A stretch of 34,880 nt of DNA, from positions 1 through 34,880 of the forward strand of contig NZ_RSAJ01000021.1 of assembly GCF_003933965.1 (NCBI RefSeq). Reading direction: 5' to 3'. The notes below the pieces were generated by a model that was not told where the DNA came from, searched no databases, and worked only from the letters and a program-made list of their open reading frames with translations. This document shows positions 14,796 through 24,316 of the stretch, piece by piece (within the stretch, counting starts at the first letter, position 1; every line of letters begins with the position of its first letter). Position numbers and translations under genes: made by a program. The stretch is from Streptomyces sp. RP5T. GTDB lineage: Bacteria > Actinomycetota > Actinomycetes > Streptomycetales > Streptomycetaceae.

Positions 14796-17700
14796 ATGGA
14801 GTTACGCGTACGCCACAGACATGCCGCCGCGGCCGCGGGAGTAGCTGCCGCGGCGCTGGTCCTCGCCGGGCTTCCGGCCGGCGCGGGAGCGGCCGGCGAC
14901 ACCGTCTCCGCCAGGAGTGCCCATACGGCCTCCGCGGTGAGGACCGTCACCCTCGTCACCGGCGACCGGGTCGTGACGGACGGCACCGGACAGGTCTCCG
15001 CGGTGGAGCGGGCGCAGGGCCGCAAGAATGTGCCCTTTACGATCCGGGTCGTGGCCGGGCACACTCGGGTCGTCCCGGGTGACGCCGAACTACTCCTGGC
15101 GCAGGGCAGGTTGGACCCGCGACTGTTCGACGTCACACAGCTCGTCCAGGACGGCTACGACGACGCGGTCCGCTCCGACCTCCCGCTGATCGTCACGTTC
15201 CGCGGCCGGAAGGCCCCGTCGACGAGCCCGTTCACCGAGGCCGGGGCACGGATGGGACGCGAGCTGCCCGTCGTCAACGGCCGGGCGATGCGCTCCGCGA
15301 AGAAGCGCGGCGCCGGCTTCTGGAAGGCTGTCACGCACAACTCCGCAGCGGGGACCGCTCAGTTCGCCGCCGCGGCCGGGGTGGAGAAGCTGTGGCTCGA
15401 CGGGCGGCGCCGGGCCTCCCTCGACAGGAGCGTCCCGCAGATCGGCGCGCCGGCCGCCTGGGCGGCGGGATTCGACGGCACCGGAACCAAGGTCGCCGTG
15501 CTGGACACCGGCATCGACACCGGCCATCCGGATCTCGCGGGAAAGGTGGTCGCCGAGCGGGACTTCAGCGGCACCGGAACCACCACCGACAAGTTCGGCC
15601 ACGGCACCCATGTCGCGTCGACCGTGGCGGGCAGCGGGGCGCAGTCGGACGGGAAGTACAAGGGCGTCGCGCCGGGCGCAGAGCTCCTCAACGGCAAGGT
15701 CCTCGACGACCTGGGCGGTGGCACCGACTCCGGGATCATCGCCGGCATGGAGTGGGCGGTGGCCCAGGGCGCGGACGTCGTCAACCTCAGCCTCGGCGGC
15801 CCCGACTCCGCCGGCGTCGACCCGATGGAGGAGGCCGTCGACCGGCTCTCCGCCCAGTCCGGCGCGCTCTTCGTCATCGCGGCCGGCAACGACGGCGAGT
15901 CCGGCGAAGGGACCGTCGGCTCGCCCGGCAGCGCCGCCTCCGCGCTCACCGTGGGCGCGGTCGACGATTCCGACGCGCTCGCCGCCTTCTCCAGCCGCGG
16001 CCCGCGGGTCGGCGACGGCGGGGTCAAACCCGACCTGACCGCGCCGGGCGTCGCCATCACCGCCGCCTCGGCCGCGGGCAGCGTCCTGTCGGAGTGGTAC
16101 CCGTCCGACATCCCCGGGTACCTCACGATCGAGGGCACGTCCATGGCCACCCCGCACGTCGCGGGCGCGGCCGCGCTGCTGGCCCAGCAGCACCCCGACT
16201 GGAGCGGTGAGCGCCTCAAGGCGGTGCTGACCGGTTCCACGAAGCCGGGCGCGTACAGCTCCTACCAGCAGGGCACCGGACGGGTCGACGTGGCCCGGGC
16301 GCTGGAAGAGAGCGTGGTCACCGAGCAGGGACCGCTCGACTTCGGCGTCCAGCAGTGGCCGCACGGCGACGACAAGGCACAGACCCAGCGCCTCACCTAC
16401 CGCAACCTCGGCTCCGAGCCGGTCACCCTGGACCTGTCCGTCGACGCCTACGGAGTGGACCAGAAGCCTGCCGCCGAAGGCATGTTCACCGTCTCCCCGC
16501 GTCGGGTCACCGTCCCGGCGGGCGGCGAGGCGAGCGCCGAGGTCACCGCGGACACCCGCGCCGGCACCGCGGACGGCAGCTTCGGCGGCTCGGTGACGGC
16601 CGCCTCCGCCGACGGCAAGGTGCGGGTGCGGTCCGCCGTCGGTGTGGTCCGCGAGGTGGAGTCGTACGACCTGACGCTCAGGCACATCGACGAACAGGGC
16701 GCTGCGACGGGCGACGCCGTGACCTCCGTGGCGGGTCTCACCGGTAGTTTCTACGCCGACTACGCCGACGAGCGCGACGGCGAGCTGACGGTACGGCTGC
16801 CCAAGGCCGACTACATCCTGACCGGCGTGATCCACCCGTCACTGTCCGCCCCCCGGCACGCCGTGCTGGTCCGGCCCAGGCTGCGGCTGGACCAGGACAC
16901 GACGGTCACCGTGGACGCCCGGCAGGCGAAGCCGGTGGACATCGCCGTGCCCGACCCGACGGCCGTGAACAACGACGCCGCGGTCGCGATCGGCTACCGG
17001 CGGGGCGAGGGCCTGGACGACGCCTTCCTGCAGTTCCTGCTGCCCACCTTCGAGGGCTCCCGGTTCGGGCGGCTCGGCCCCGACGAGCCGGTGCAGGGGC
17101 TCAACTCCACATACTCCGGCGGCTGGACCGGCAAGGACGAGCAGGGCGGGCCGGTCGGCTACCACCTGGGCTGGTACCGGGAGGGCGACCTGGACGGGTT
17201 CACCGCGAACGTCGGACGCGGGCAACTGGCCAAGGTGGACCTCCAGGTCGGCGCGGCGGTCGAGGGGCGGCGCGTCCAGGCAGAGGTGACCGCGCACCTG
17301 CCCGACGGCCGGTTGCTGAGCGGCTTCACCGACGCGCGCGGGCAACTGCCGTACCGCAGCACCGAGTACATTCTCGGCAACGGCGTGAAGTGGTCCCTGC
17401 GCACCTGGCAGCGCTGGGGCGAGGGCCCGGACGCACCTTTCGAGGGCTTTTTGATGCGCTTGCCGAGGACTTGGCAGGCCGGCCGCACCTACCAGGAGCG
17501 CTTCGGGGTGGGCGTCTTCGGACCGGTCCTCAGCGCCTCGGCGGACCTCGGTCCGGCCAGGGGCTACCCCGGTGCCGCCCGCGACGGGAACACCCTGAGG
17601 GCCTTCCTGCCACTGTTCGGTGACGGCTCCGGGCACTGGGGCCTCAGCGAGGCGACCACGACGACGAGCAGGCTGGAGGCGAACGGCAAGGAGATCGCCG

Positions 17701-18188
17701 ACGATCACGACCTCCCGCCGACCCTCGGTCTCACGGAGTACACGCTGCCCGCCGAGGACACCGCGTACCGGCTGGCGGTCGACAGCTCCCGTGACCCGGC
17801 CGTGTATCCGGTGAGCACCCGTGTCCACGCCGAGTGGACCTTCCGCTCGGCGCGAACCGCCGCGGGCGAGTTCACCGCCGTGCCGCTGTCGACGGTCCGC
17901 TTCAGCCCCGCGCTGAGCCTGGCCAGTACGGCGAAGGCGGGCGGGCCGTTCGAGGTGCCGTTCACCGTCGAGGGCGCGGCGGCGGGTCAGCGCCCGGCGA
18001 AGCTGGCCTTCCAGGTGTCGTACGACGAGGGAAGGACCTGGCAGCCGGCCCGGTCCGTCGGCGGCACACACCTGTCGCTGAAGCACCCGGCGACGGCGGG
18101 TTCGGTCTCCCTGCGCGCGGAACTGACCGACCGGGCGGGCAACACCCTGACCCAGACGATCGAGAGGGCCTACCTGACCACTGCCTGA
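14796..18188 (+). CDS. Secreted S8 subtilisin-family serine protease, large multidomain
   Basis: 1130 residues from ATG 14796, with AGGAG 5 bases before the start. A signal peptide (about 1–35, ending GAGAAG) and a propeptide of roughly 170 residues (containing VTLVTGDRV) precede the S8 catalytic domain. The triad is D237 (VLDTGID), H269 (GHGTHVAS) and S449 (GTSMATPH), and the oxyanion asparagine lies in IAAGNDG. About 650 residues of beta-rich C-terminal sequence follow, beginning with a region near residue 530 that reads like the Fn3-like or CARDB-like modules of large subtilases. The length is normal for the large Streptomyces subtilases. A strong hairpin follows at 18203–18265. It starts 31 bases after the DUF3152 gene and could share its transcript. 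Confidence 0.95.
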   Translation: MELRVRHRHAAAAAGVAAAALVLAGLPAGAGAAGDTVSARSAHTASAVRTVTLVTGDRVVTDGTGQVSAVERAQGRKNVPFTIRVVAGHTRVVPGDAELLLAQGRLDPRLFDVTQLVQDGYDDAVRSDLPLIVTFRGRKAPSTSPFTEAGARMGRELPVVNGRAMRSAKKRGAGFWKAVTHNSAAGTAQFAAAAGVEKLWLDGRRRASLDRSVPQIGAPAAWAAGFDGTGTKVAVLDTGIDTGHPDLAGKVVAERDFSGTGTTTDKFGHGTHVASTVAGSGAQSDGKYKGVAPGAELLNGKVLDDLGGGTDSGIIAGMEWAVAQGADVVNLSLGGPDSAGVDPMEEAVDRLSAQSGALFVIAAGNDGESGEGTVGSPGSAASALTVGAVDDSDALAAFSSRGPRVGDGGVKPDLTAPGVAITAASAAGSVLSEWYPSDIPGYLTIEGTSMATPHVAGAAALLAQQHPDWSGERLKAVLTGSTKPGAYSSYQQGTGRVDVARALEESVVTEQGPLDFGVQQWPHGDDKAQTQRLTYRNLGSEPVTLDLSVDAYGVDQKPAAEGMFTVSPRRVTVPAGGEASAEVTADTRAGTADGSFGGSVTAASADGKVRVRSAVGVVREVESYDLTLRHIDEQGAATGDAVTSVAGLTGSFYADYADERDGELTVRLPKADYILTGVIHPSLSAPRHAVLVRPRLRLDQDTTVTVDARQAKPVDIAVPDPTAVNNDAAVAIGYRRGEGLDDAFLQFLLPTFEGSRFGRLGPDEPVQGLNSTYSGGWTGKDEQGGPVGYHLGWYREGDLDGFTANVGRGQLAKVDLQVGAAVEGRRVQAEVTAHLPDGRLLSGFTDARGQLPYRSTEYILGNGVKWSLRTWQRWGEGPDAPFEGFLMRLPRTWQAGRTYQERFGVGVFGPVLSASADLGPARGYPGAARDGNTLRAFLPLFGDGSGHWGLSEATTTTSRLEANGKEIADDHDLPPTLGLTEYTLPAEDTAYRLAVDSSRDPAVYPVSTRVHAEWTFRSARTAAGEFTAVPLSTVRFSPALSLASTAKAGGPFEVPFTVEGAAAGQRPAKLAFQVSYDEGRTWQPARSVGGTHLSLKHPATAGSVSLRAELTDRAGNTLTQTIERAYLTTA

Positions 18189-18202
18189 CCACTGCGTGAC
18201 GC

Positions 18203-18265
18203 CCTGCGGGTGCACCTGTGCCCGGGACGGCCTCATGGCTGTCCCGGGTCAGGTGCACCCGCAGG
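18203..18265 (+). terminator. Long two-part hairpin after the subtilase gene
   Basis: A perfect 16-bp outer stem (18203–18218 with 18250–18265) encloses a small internal loop. A 12-bp inner stem (18221–18232 with 18237–18248, one G·U) is capped by TCAT. It begins 14 bases after the subtilase stop. No U-tract follows, as is common for actinomycete terminators. Confidence 0.8.
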
Positions 18266-18487
18266 ACAGGAACCACAACCGCCCCTTTCGGCAGGCCTGT
18301 TCACCGGCTGGAGGCCGTCTACCCGCGCCGGGCGAGGCCGGGCACACTGGAGCGTCGGCACCGTGGCGCGAGGCTCGGCACCCGCTTCGCTGCCGCACAG
18401 CACGGCACCACAGGGCACGCGGGCACCGCACGTCCCGCGACCGCAGAGGCGTGCTCCGCACACCTCACCTACCGCTCGGGGGCTTCC

Positions 18488-19387
18488 GTGATCAGAGCAC
18501 GCCGTACCGGGACCAGACGTCCACGACTGATCGCCTCGCTGGTGAGTCTGCTGGTGGGGAGCGCGCTCGCCGTGTCCGGCACCGGCGCGGCGGCGGCGCC
18601 CGCGGGCGGCTCCGCGCCCTCCGCCGCATCGGTGTCCGGCGCGGCCTCGGCCCTGGCGGCCCTGGGGGTCGCCGGGACGACCTGGGCCATCGACGAGCGC
18701 ACCGGGCGGTTGCGGGTCCTCGCGGACTCCGCGGTCGCGGAACCGGACCTGTCCAGGATCCGCCGGACCACCGGGCGTTACCCCGGGGCCGCGACCGTCG
18801 AGCGGCTCGACGGCCGACTGCGCACCCTCGTGTCCGGCGGCGACGCCGTCCACGCCCCCGGCCGGCGCTGCTCCGCGGGAGTCAACGTGCGCGCCGGCAC
18901 CGCGTACTACTTCGTCACGGCCGGCCACTGCACCGACGGCCTGCCCACCTGGTACACCGGCTCCGACCTGACCACGGCGATCGGCCCCACGACCGCAACC
19001 AGCTTCCCGGGCAACGACTTCGGTGTGGTGCGGTACGCCGACCCGGACGTGCCGCACCCCGGCACCATAGGGACTGTCGACGTCACCGGGACCGCGGCCG
19101 CCCAGGTCGGGCAGAGCGTCTGCCGCCGGGGGGCGACCACGGGAGTGCGCTGCGGTGTGGTCACCGCGCTGAACGCGACCGTCAACTACGGGGACGGCAG
19201 CACGGTCTCCGGCCTGATCCGCACCAACATCTGCGCCGAGCCCGGCGACAGCGGCGGCCCGCTCTACGCCGGGGACAAGGTCATCGGCATCCTCTCCGGC
19301 GGCTCCGGGAACTGCTCCTCGGGAGGCACCACCTATTACCAGCCGATCCAGGAAGCACTGAACGCGTACGGGCTGTCCGTCTACTGA
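18488..19387 (+). CDS. Streptogrisin-type secreted serine protease (S1E)
   Basis: 299 residues. A signal peptide (about 1–38) is followed by an alpha-lytic-type propeptide and a mature chymotrypsin-fold domain starting near VSGGDAVH. The catalytic triad is H147 (TAGHC), D177 (NDFGVV) and S255 (GDSGGPL). Paired cysteines (RCS/HC and ICAEPGD/GNCSSGG) match the conserved disulfides. The length equals that of the streptogrisin B precursor as I remember it, and the C-terminus ([11 protein letters not shown]) is nearly the same. GTG 18488 was chosen because the basic n-region begins there and GGGGG lies 5 bases upstream. The 299 bases before it hold the hairpin at 18203–18265 and presumably a promoter I could not place. 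Its last codons overlap the 3' end of the convergent hydrolase gene by 7 bases. Confidence 0.95.
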   Translation: MIRARRTGTRRPRLIASLVSLLVGSALAVSGTGAAAAPAGGSAPSAASVSGAASALAALGVAGTTWAIDERTGRLRVLADSAVAEPDLSRIRRTTGRYPGAATVERLDGRLRTLVSGGDAVHAPGRRCSAGVNVRAGTAYYFVTAGHCTDGLPTWYTGSDLTTAIGPTTATSFPGNDFGVVRYADPDVPHPGTIGTVDVTGTAAAQVGQSVCRRGATTGVRCGVVTALNATVNYGDGSTVSGLIRTNICAEPGDSGGPLYAGDKVIGILSGGSGNCSSGGTTYYQPIQEALNAYGLSVY

Positions 19388-20829
19388 CGGGGCGCCCGGC
19401 TCCTGCTCCCCCGTCCGTCCAGGGAGCACTCGTTCACCGAGGCCCGGGTCTGTGCCCCGGCGGGCCGGGCCAGGGTCCGGGAGGCGGGTGGCCGCGGGCC
19501 CGTCCCCAGCCAGCGTTCGAGTGCGGTGAACGCCGTGCGGTAGCAGGGCGCGAGGGGGCGCAGCCGGTCCGGGAACAGGTCCACCAGGGCGTCGGTGTGG
19601 GTGCCGCCCTCGACGCGGTAGTAGCGGAACAGTCCGCCGCGTCCGGCCTCGCGCACCATACGGGCGTAGACGTCGGAGTCCTGGCTGATCGGCAGCAGGA
19701 CGTCCAGGGTGCCGTGCAGGGTGATCAGCGGCTTGCCGATCCGTCCGGTCAGGGCGATCTTCGCGACGGCCCGCCGGACCTCCTCCGGCCGGGCCGCGTA
19801 GTCGTAGTCGGCGTCGCAGGCCGGGGTGCCCGTCGTGCAGTACGGCGTCCCGGCCTCGGTCGCCCCGTCGAAACCGGGGTCGAGCTCCTCGCGGTAGATG
19901 CGCTGGGTCAGGTCCCAGTAGACCTGGTGGTGGTACGGCCACAGGAACTCCGACCCGGCCGGGAAACCGGCGGCGTGCAGGGCCTCCTGCGCCTGTCGGG
20001 CGCCGGCGCCCCCGGCGGCGTAGACCGGGTAGTGGCTCAGCGCCCGGGGCAGGAAGTCCAGCAGGGTGGGTCCGTCGGGGCGCCACAGGGTGCCCTCCCA
20101 GTCGACGCCCCCGTCGTAGAGCTCGGGATGGTTCTCCAGCTGCCAGCGCACCAGGTATCCGCCGTTGGACATGCCGGTCACCAGGGTGCGCGACGGGGGG
20201 CGGTGGTAGCGCCGGGCGACCGTGGCCCGGGCGGCCCGGGTGAGCTGGGTCAGCCGGTCGTTCCACTCGGCGACGGCGTCACCGGGTGTCCTCCCGTCCC
20301 GGTGGAAGGCGAGGCCGGTGTTGCCCTTGTCGGTGGCGGCGTAGGCGTAGCCGCGGGAGAGCACCGCGTCGGCGATGGCACGGTCGTTGGCGTACTGCTC
20401 GCGGTTGCCGGGGGTGCCGGCGACCACCAGTCCGCCGTTCCACCGGTCGGGCAGGCGGATGACGAACTGGGAGTCGTGTCCCCAGCCGTGGTTGGTGTTG
20501 GTGGTGGAGGTGTCTGGGAAGTAGCCGTCGATCTGGATGCCGGGCACTCCGCTCGGGACGGTCACGTCCTTCGCCGTCAGTCCGGCCCAGTCGGCCGGGT
20601 CGGTGTGCCCGGAGGCGACGGTGCCCGCCGTGGTCAACTCGGGCAGACACGCCGCCTGTTGGCGCTCGGCCCCCGGCACGCGGAGCTGCGTGCGGTGCGC
20701 GCAGTGACCGCCGGACCCTTCCGTCGCGGCGGTGGCCGGCAGAGGGGTGAGCACGAGGGCGGTCAGGGCGAGGACGGCAGGAGCGCGGCGGTGCCGGGGA
20801 CGGGAGGGAGAGCGGGAGGAGCGACGCAT
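19381..20829 (-). CDS. Exported alpha/beta hydrolase, tannase/feruloyl-esterase-like
   Basis: 482 residues from ATG 20829, with GGAGG 7 bases upstream. A signal peptide of about 35 residues (ending ATAATEG) indicates secretion. The alpha/beta-hydrolase fold is shown by the nucleophile elbow GMSNGG (S221), a following HGTLDVLLP in which D376 is the probable acid, and H411 in EGGTHTD. Cysteines at C43, C61, C331, C338 and later may form disulfides. The overall look, including the large lid-like insertion between S221 and D376, suggests the tannase/feruloyl esterase or 3-hydroxybutyrate-oligomer hydrolase group. The substrate is not readable. It stands next to a PHB-depolymerase-type gene transcribed divergently, so a role in polymer or oligomer breakdown is plausible. 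The 3' end overlaps the streptogrisin gene by 7 bases. Confidence 0.82.
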   Translation of the reverse strand: MRRSSRSPSRPRHRRAPAVLALTALVLTPLPATAATEGSGGHCAHRTQLRVPGAERQQAACLPELTTAGTVASGHTDPADWAGLTAKDVTVPSGVPGIQIDGYFPDTSTTNTNHGWGHDSQFVIRLPDRWNGGLVVAGTPGNREQYANDRAIADAVLSRGYAYAATDKGNTGLAFHRDGRTPGDAVAEWNDRLTQLTRAARATVARRYHRPPSRTLVTGMSNGGYLVRWQLENHPELYDGGVDWEGTLWRPDGPTLLDFLPRALSHYPVYAAGGAGARQAQEALHAAGFPAGSEFLWPYHHQVYWDLTQRIYREELDPGFDGATEAGTPYCTTGTPACDADYDYAARPEEVRRAVAKIALTGRIGKPLITLHGTLDVLLPISQDSDVYARMVREAGRGGLFRYYRVEGGTHTDALVDLFPDRLRPLAPCYRTAFTALERWLGTGPRPPASRTLARPAGAQTRASVNECSLDGRGSRSRAPRQ

Positions 20830-20899
20830 CAGTGTGCCTCCGAGGACGCGTACGAGGATGCGCGGGACACTAGGGCGCCTTCTGCGCCCCGGGACATGG

Positions 20900-20929
20900 G
20901 GTGGTGAACCACCGTCAGCCCACCGGTGG
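20900..20929. promoter_or_regulatory. Two adjacent palindromes between divergent esterase genes
   Basis: GGTGGTGAACCACC (20900–20913, 6-bp arms) and CCACCGGTGG (20920–20929, a perfect 10-bp palindrome) sit in the 291-base space between the alpha/beta hydrolase (start 20829, leftward) and the PHB-depolymerase-type gene (start 21121, rightward). Shared GGTGG half-sites suggest a repressor operator for one or both genes. No convincing promoter boxes were found in the rest of this space. Confidence 0.4.
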
Positions 20930-21120
20930 TGGTGCAGGACACCATGTCGGATCGAGGATGGGGTCCTGTCCCGCGAGCGTGGGCGTGACTATGGGCGGCC
21001 GTCACACAGCGCGTCCCCCGGTCCTGGCGGCACAGCCCATGCCGGGGCCCGCGGACGGCCCTCGATGATGCACGCCACACCCGTCAACGGGCCCCGCCCG
21101 GACCTCAGGAGGCAGTCGTC

Positions 21121-22674
21121 ATGGGACCGTCGCACCCTCCGATCCGCCGTACCAAGGGTCACCGCTCCAAGGGCCACCGCACGAAGGGTGACCGCGCGAA
21201 GGGCCGCCGCCGCCTTGCGGGCCTCCGCCGCTGGGTCACCGCTGTCGCGGGGACTCTGGCCCTCACGGGCGGCCTGCTCGCCCTCGGCCCCCAGGCGTCC
21301 GCCGCGGGCCTGACCGAGGTCACCGGCTTCGGCAGCAACCCCGGCAACCTGTCCATGTACGCCTACGCACCGGCCGGCCTGCAGTCCGGCGCCCCGCTCG
21401 TGGTCGCCCTGCACGGCTGCACGCAGAGCGCGAGCGACTACTACGCCCACTCCGGCTGGCCGAAGTTCGCCGACCGCTACGGTTTCGCGCTGGTCCTCCC
21501 GCAGACGAGCAGCGCCAACAACGCCAACTCGTGCTTCAACTGGTTCGAGCCCGGCGACAGTTCGCGCGGCCGGGGGGAGGCGCTGTCGATCAGGCAGATG
21601 GTCGACAGGGCCGTCTCGCAGTACGGCAGCGACACCCGGCGCATCTACGTCACCGGCCTGTCCGCCGGCGGCGGGATGACCGCGAACCTGCTGGCCGCCT
21701 ACCCCGACGTCTTCGCGGGCGGGGCCGTCGACTCCGGCCTGCCCGCGTACTGCGCGAACACCGTGTCCGCCGCGTACACCTGCATGTACAGCCCGCCCGA
21801 CAGGACGCCCGCGCAGTGGGGCGACCTGGTGCGCTCCGCGGCGCCCGCCGGCACCACCTCCTGGCCGCGGGTCGCCGTCTGGCAGGGTTCGGCCGACACC
21901 ACGGTCCGGCCCGCCAACGCCACCGAACTCCGCGACCAGTGGACCGACGTGTGGGGCATCGGCCAGACGCCTTCGCACACCGAGGAGCTGGGCGGGGGCA
22001 CCACCCGGACCGTCTACGACGACGCCTCCGGCCGGCCCGCGGTCGAGGTCTACTCCGTCTCGGGCATGGCGCACGGGCTCGCGGTGGACCCGGGCAGCGG
22101 CCCCGAGCAGTGCGGCACCACCGGCACGTACTACCTCGACACCGTCTGCTCCAGCTACCACACCGCCCGCTTCTGGGGCCTGGACGGCGGCGGACCGGAC
22201 ACCGGCGCCCTGCCCGCGCCCACGGGACTGACGGTCACCGGGACCACCGACACCACCGTGGCCCTGAGCTGGGACGCGGTGCCCGGCGCGGTCTCGTACA
22301 CCGTCCGCCGGGGCGGTACGGCGGTGGGCACCACCACGTCCACGGCCTACACCGACACCGGCCTGTCCACCGGGACGGCGTACGGCTACACGGTGGCGGC
22401 CGTCGACCAGGCCGGCGCGGCGGGTGCGGCCTCGGCTCCGGTGACCGCGACCACGACGGGGTTCACGCCCACGTGCCACACGGCGAGCAACTACGACCAC
22501 ACGACCGCCGGACGGGCCCACCAGAGCGGCGGCTACGCCTTTGCCAACGGCTCCGACGAGCCCATGGGCCTGTGGAACACCTTCACCGTGCACACCCTGG
22601 AGCAGACCGCACCGGGCCACTACGTCGTGGCGGACTCCGGCTGCCCGGCCGGGCCGTCTCTCACGGCACGCTGA
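21121..22674 (+). CDS. Secreted PHB-depolymerase-family esterase with FN3 domain
   Basis: 517 residues from ATG 21121, with AGGAGG 8 bases upstream. The N-terminus has four basic pentapeptide repeats (residues 11–30) before a hydrophobic signal segment ending near ASAAG (about 62). The catalytic domain is of the PHB depolymerase/acetylxylan esterase LpqC type: oxyanion region ALHGCTQSASDY, nucleophile S181 in GLSAGGG, GSADTTV for the acid and GMAHG for the histidine. An FN3 module (about 363–443) follows (APTGLTVTGTTDTTVALSWDAV). The last roughly 70 residues (CHTASNYDHTTAGRAH…) form a small cysteine-bracketed domain of the kind found at the end of PHB depolymerases, probably for polymer binding. 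It is exported to act on polyesters or ester-bearing polysaccharides; specificity is inferred. Confidence 0.9.
   Translation: MGPSHPPIRRTKGHRSKGHRTKGDRAKGRRRLAGLRRWVTAVAGTLALTGGLLALGPQASAAGLTEVTGFGSNPGNLSMYAYAPAGLQSGAPLVVALHGCTQSASDYYAHSGWPKFADRYGFALVLPQTSSANNANSCFNWFEPGDSSRGRGEALSIRQMVDRAVSQYGSDTRRIYVTGLSAGGGMTANLLAAYPDVFAGGAVDSGLPAYCANTVSAAYTCMYSPPDRTPAQWGDLVRSAAPAGTTSWPRVAVWQGSADTTVRPANATELRDQWTDVWGIGQTPSHTEELGGGTTRTVYDDASGRPAVEVYSVSGMAHGLAVDPGSGPEQCGTTGTYYLDTVCSSYHTARFWGLDGGGPDTGALPAPTGLTVTGTTDTTVALSWDAVPGAVSYTVRRGGTAVGTTTSTAYTDTGLSTGTAYGYTVAAVDQAGAAGAASAPVTATTTGFTPTCHTASNYDHTTAGRAHQSGGYAFANGSDEPMGLWNTFTVHTLEQTAPGHYVVADSGCPAGPSLTAR
21151..21210 (+). repeat. Four 15-bp repeats in the signal-peptide n-region
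   Basis: Units 21151–21165, 21166–21180, 21181–21195 and 21196–21210 encode TKGHR, SKGHR, TKGDR and AKGRR. They extend the positive n-region of the PHB-depolymerase-type protein before its hydrophobic core. The copies differ at a few bases each. Confidence 0.85.
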
Positions 22675-22691
22675 CGCCGGAGCGGTACGGC

Positions 22692-23120
22692 TCAGGCCCC
22701 GCCGAGAAAGGTGAGGCGCACCTTGCGCTGCGGGTTGTCGCGGTTCGTGTCCACCAGGCACACCGACTGCCAAGTGCCCAGCTCCAGATGCCCGTTCACC
22801 ACCGGCAGGGTGGCGTGCGGGGGCACGATCGCCGGGAGGACGTGGTCGCGGCCGTGGCCGGGGCTGCCGTGGCGGTGCTGCCAGCGGTCGTCGGCCGGGA
22901 GGAGGGTGTGGAGGGCGGCCAGGAGGTCGTCGTCACTGCCGGCGCCGGTCTCGATGATCGCCACGCCTGCCGTCGCGTGCGGGACGAAGATGTTGAGGAG
23001 GCCGTCGCGCCCCGCCGCGGCCTCCCGCAGAAAGGCCTCGCAGTCGCCGGTGAGGTCGACGATCCGCTCCGACGAACCGGAGGCGACGTTCAGGACTCGG
23101 GTGGTGAAAGCGTCTGACAT
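22692..23120 (-). CDS. YjbQ/UPF0047 family protein
   Basis: 142 residues covering the whole family length. Conserved motifs are NIFVPHATAGVAIIE, HGRDHVLPAIVPPHATLPVVNGH (in two parts) and GTWQSVCLVDTNRDNP. UPF0047/YjbQ proteins have been assigned secondary thiamine-phosphate-synthase activity, but their main role is unclear. They form small cytosolic oligomers, and the conserved histidines and Glu line the active site. It is convergent with the PHB-depolymerase-type gene, whose stop is 17 bases away, with no strong terminator between. It is divergent from the flavin monooxygenase-like gene, with 98 bases between the two starts. ATG 23120 is preceded by a purine-rich GAGGATGGGGG. Confidence 0.9.
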   Translation of the reverse strand: MSDAFTTRVLNVASGSSERIVDLTGDCEAFLREAAAGRDGLLNIFVPHATAGVAIIETGAGSDDDLLAALHTLLPADDRWQHRHGSPGHGRDHVLPAIVPPHATLPVVNGHLELGTWQSVCLVDTNRDNPQRKVRLTFLGGA

Positions 23121-23218
23121 GCCCCCATCCTCACCCCTGCCGCCGGATTCACGCGTCCTACGTCGCCCTCCGAGCGCCCCCCGGGAAGATCCACGACCTC
23201 GTCCCGGTTGGTAGAAGC

Positions 23219-24295
23219 GTGAACAACACGCGCGAGGTCGAGGTAGTCGTCATAGGCGCCGGTCAGGCAGGTCTGTCCAGCGCCTATCACCTGCGTCGCA
23301 CCGGTTTCGAGCCGGAGCGTGACTTCGTGGTGCTCGACCACTCCCCGGCCCCCGGCGGCGCCTGGCAGTTCCGGTGGCCGTCGCTGACGTACGGCAAGGT
23401 CCACGGGATGCACGCGCTGCCGGGGATGGAGCTCACGGACGCCGATCCGGGGCGGCCCTCCTCGCAGGTGATCGCCGAGTACTTCGCGGCGTACGAGCGG
23501 GCCTTCGACCTGCGCGTACGGCGGCCTGTCGACGTCCGGGCGGTGCGCGAGGGCAGTGACCGCAGACTGCTCGTGGAGACCTCGGACGGCACCTGGTCCA
23601 CGCGGGCGCTGATCAACGCGACCGGCACCTGGGACCGGCCGTTCTGGCCGCGCTATCCGGGCCAGGAGACCTTCCGGGGGCGGCAGCTGCACACCGCGCA
23701 GTACCCCGGGCCCGAGGCGTTCGCCGGGCTGCGGGTGGTCGTGGTGGGCGGGGGCGCCTCCGGCACCCAGCACCTGATGGAGCTGGCCCCCTACGCCTCC
23801 GCCACCACCTGGGTGACCAGGCGCGAGCCGGTGTTCCGTGAGGGGCCCTTCACCGAGGACGTGGGGCGGGAGGCGGTGGCGCTCGTCGAGGAGCGGGTGC
23901 GGCAGGGGCTGCCGCCGAAGAGCGTGGTGTCGGTGACCGGACTGCCGTTGAACGACGCGGTCCGGCAGGCGATCGCGGACGGGGTCCTGGACCGGCAGCC
24001 CATGTTCGACCGGATCACGCCCTCGGGCGTGGACTGGAACGACGGGCGGCACGTGGACGCCGACGTGATCCTGTGGGCGACCGGGTTCCGGGCCGCCATC
24101 GAGCACCTGGCCCCGCTGAGGCTGCGCGAGCCCGGCGGCGGGATCCGGGTCGAGGGGACGCGTGCGGTCACCGACCCCCGGGTCCATCTCGTCGGATACG
24201 GCCCGTCGGCGAGCACCATCGGCGCCAACCGCGCGGGCCGTGCGGCCGTGCGGGACATCAGGCGGCTGCTGGCGGAGGTACCCGCGCCTGCTTGA
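23219..24295 (+). CDS. Flavin-dependent monooxygenase-like FAD/NAD(P)-binding protein
   Basis: 358 residues from GTG 23219. An FAD-binding Rossmann motif GAGQAG lies at 13–18, a second GGGASG motif for NAD(P) near residues 177–182, and the ATG(F) motif (VILWATGFRAA) near 280–290, the standard order for the flavin monooxygenase/CzcO-like family. It is shorter than typical FMOs (about 450–500), matching the compact bacterial group. No signal peptide is present. The substrate is unknown. The start lacks a clear ribosome site (GGTAGAAG just upstream). A small hairpin at 24292–24306 overlaps the stop codon. It is convergent with the MltG-like gene. Confidence 0.88.
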   Translation: MNNTREVEVVVIGAGQAGLSSAYHLRRTGFEPERDFVVLDHSPAPGGAWQFRWPSLTYGKVHGMHALPGMELTDADPGRPSSQVIAEYFAAYERAFDLRVRRPVDVRAVREGSDRRLLVETSDGTWSTRALINATGTWDRPFWPRYPGQETFRGRQLHTAQYPGPEAFAGLRVVVVGGGASGTQHLMELAPYASATTWVTRREPVFREGPFTEDVGREAVALVEERVRQGLPPKSVVSVTGLPLNDAVRQAIADGVLDRQPMFDRITPSGVDWNDGRHVDADVILWATGFRAAIEHLAPLRLREPGGGIRVEGTRAVTDPRVHLVGYGPSASTIGANRAGRAAVRDIRRLLAEVPAPA

Positions 24296-24306
24296 CGGGC
24301 CGTCAA
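24292..24306. terminator. Small inverted repeat between convergent genes
   Basis: TTGACG and CGTCAA (6-bp arms, GGC loop) include the stop codon of the monooxygenase-like gene and lie 10 bases from the stop of the MltG-like gene. It is short for a terminator and could equally be chance. Confidence 0.3.
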
Positions 24307-24316
24307 ATACGGCCGC

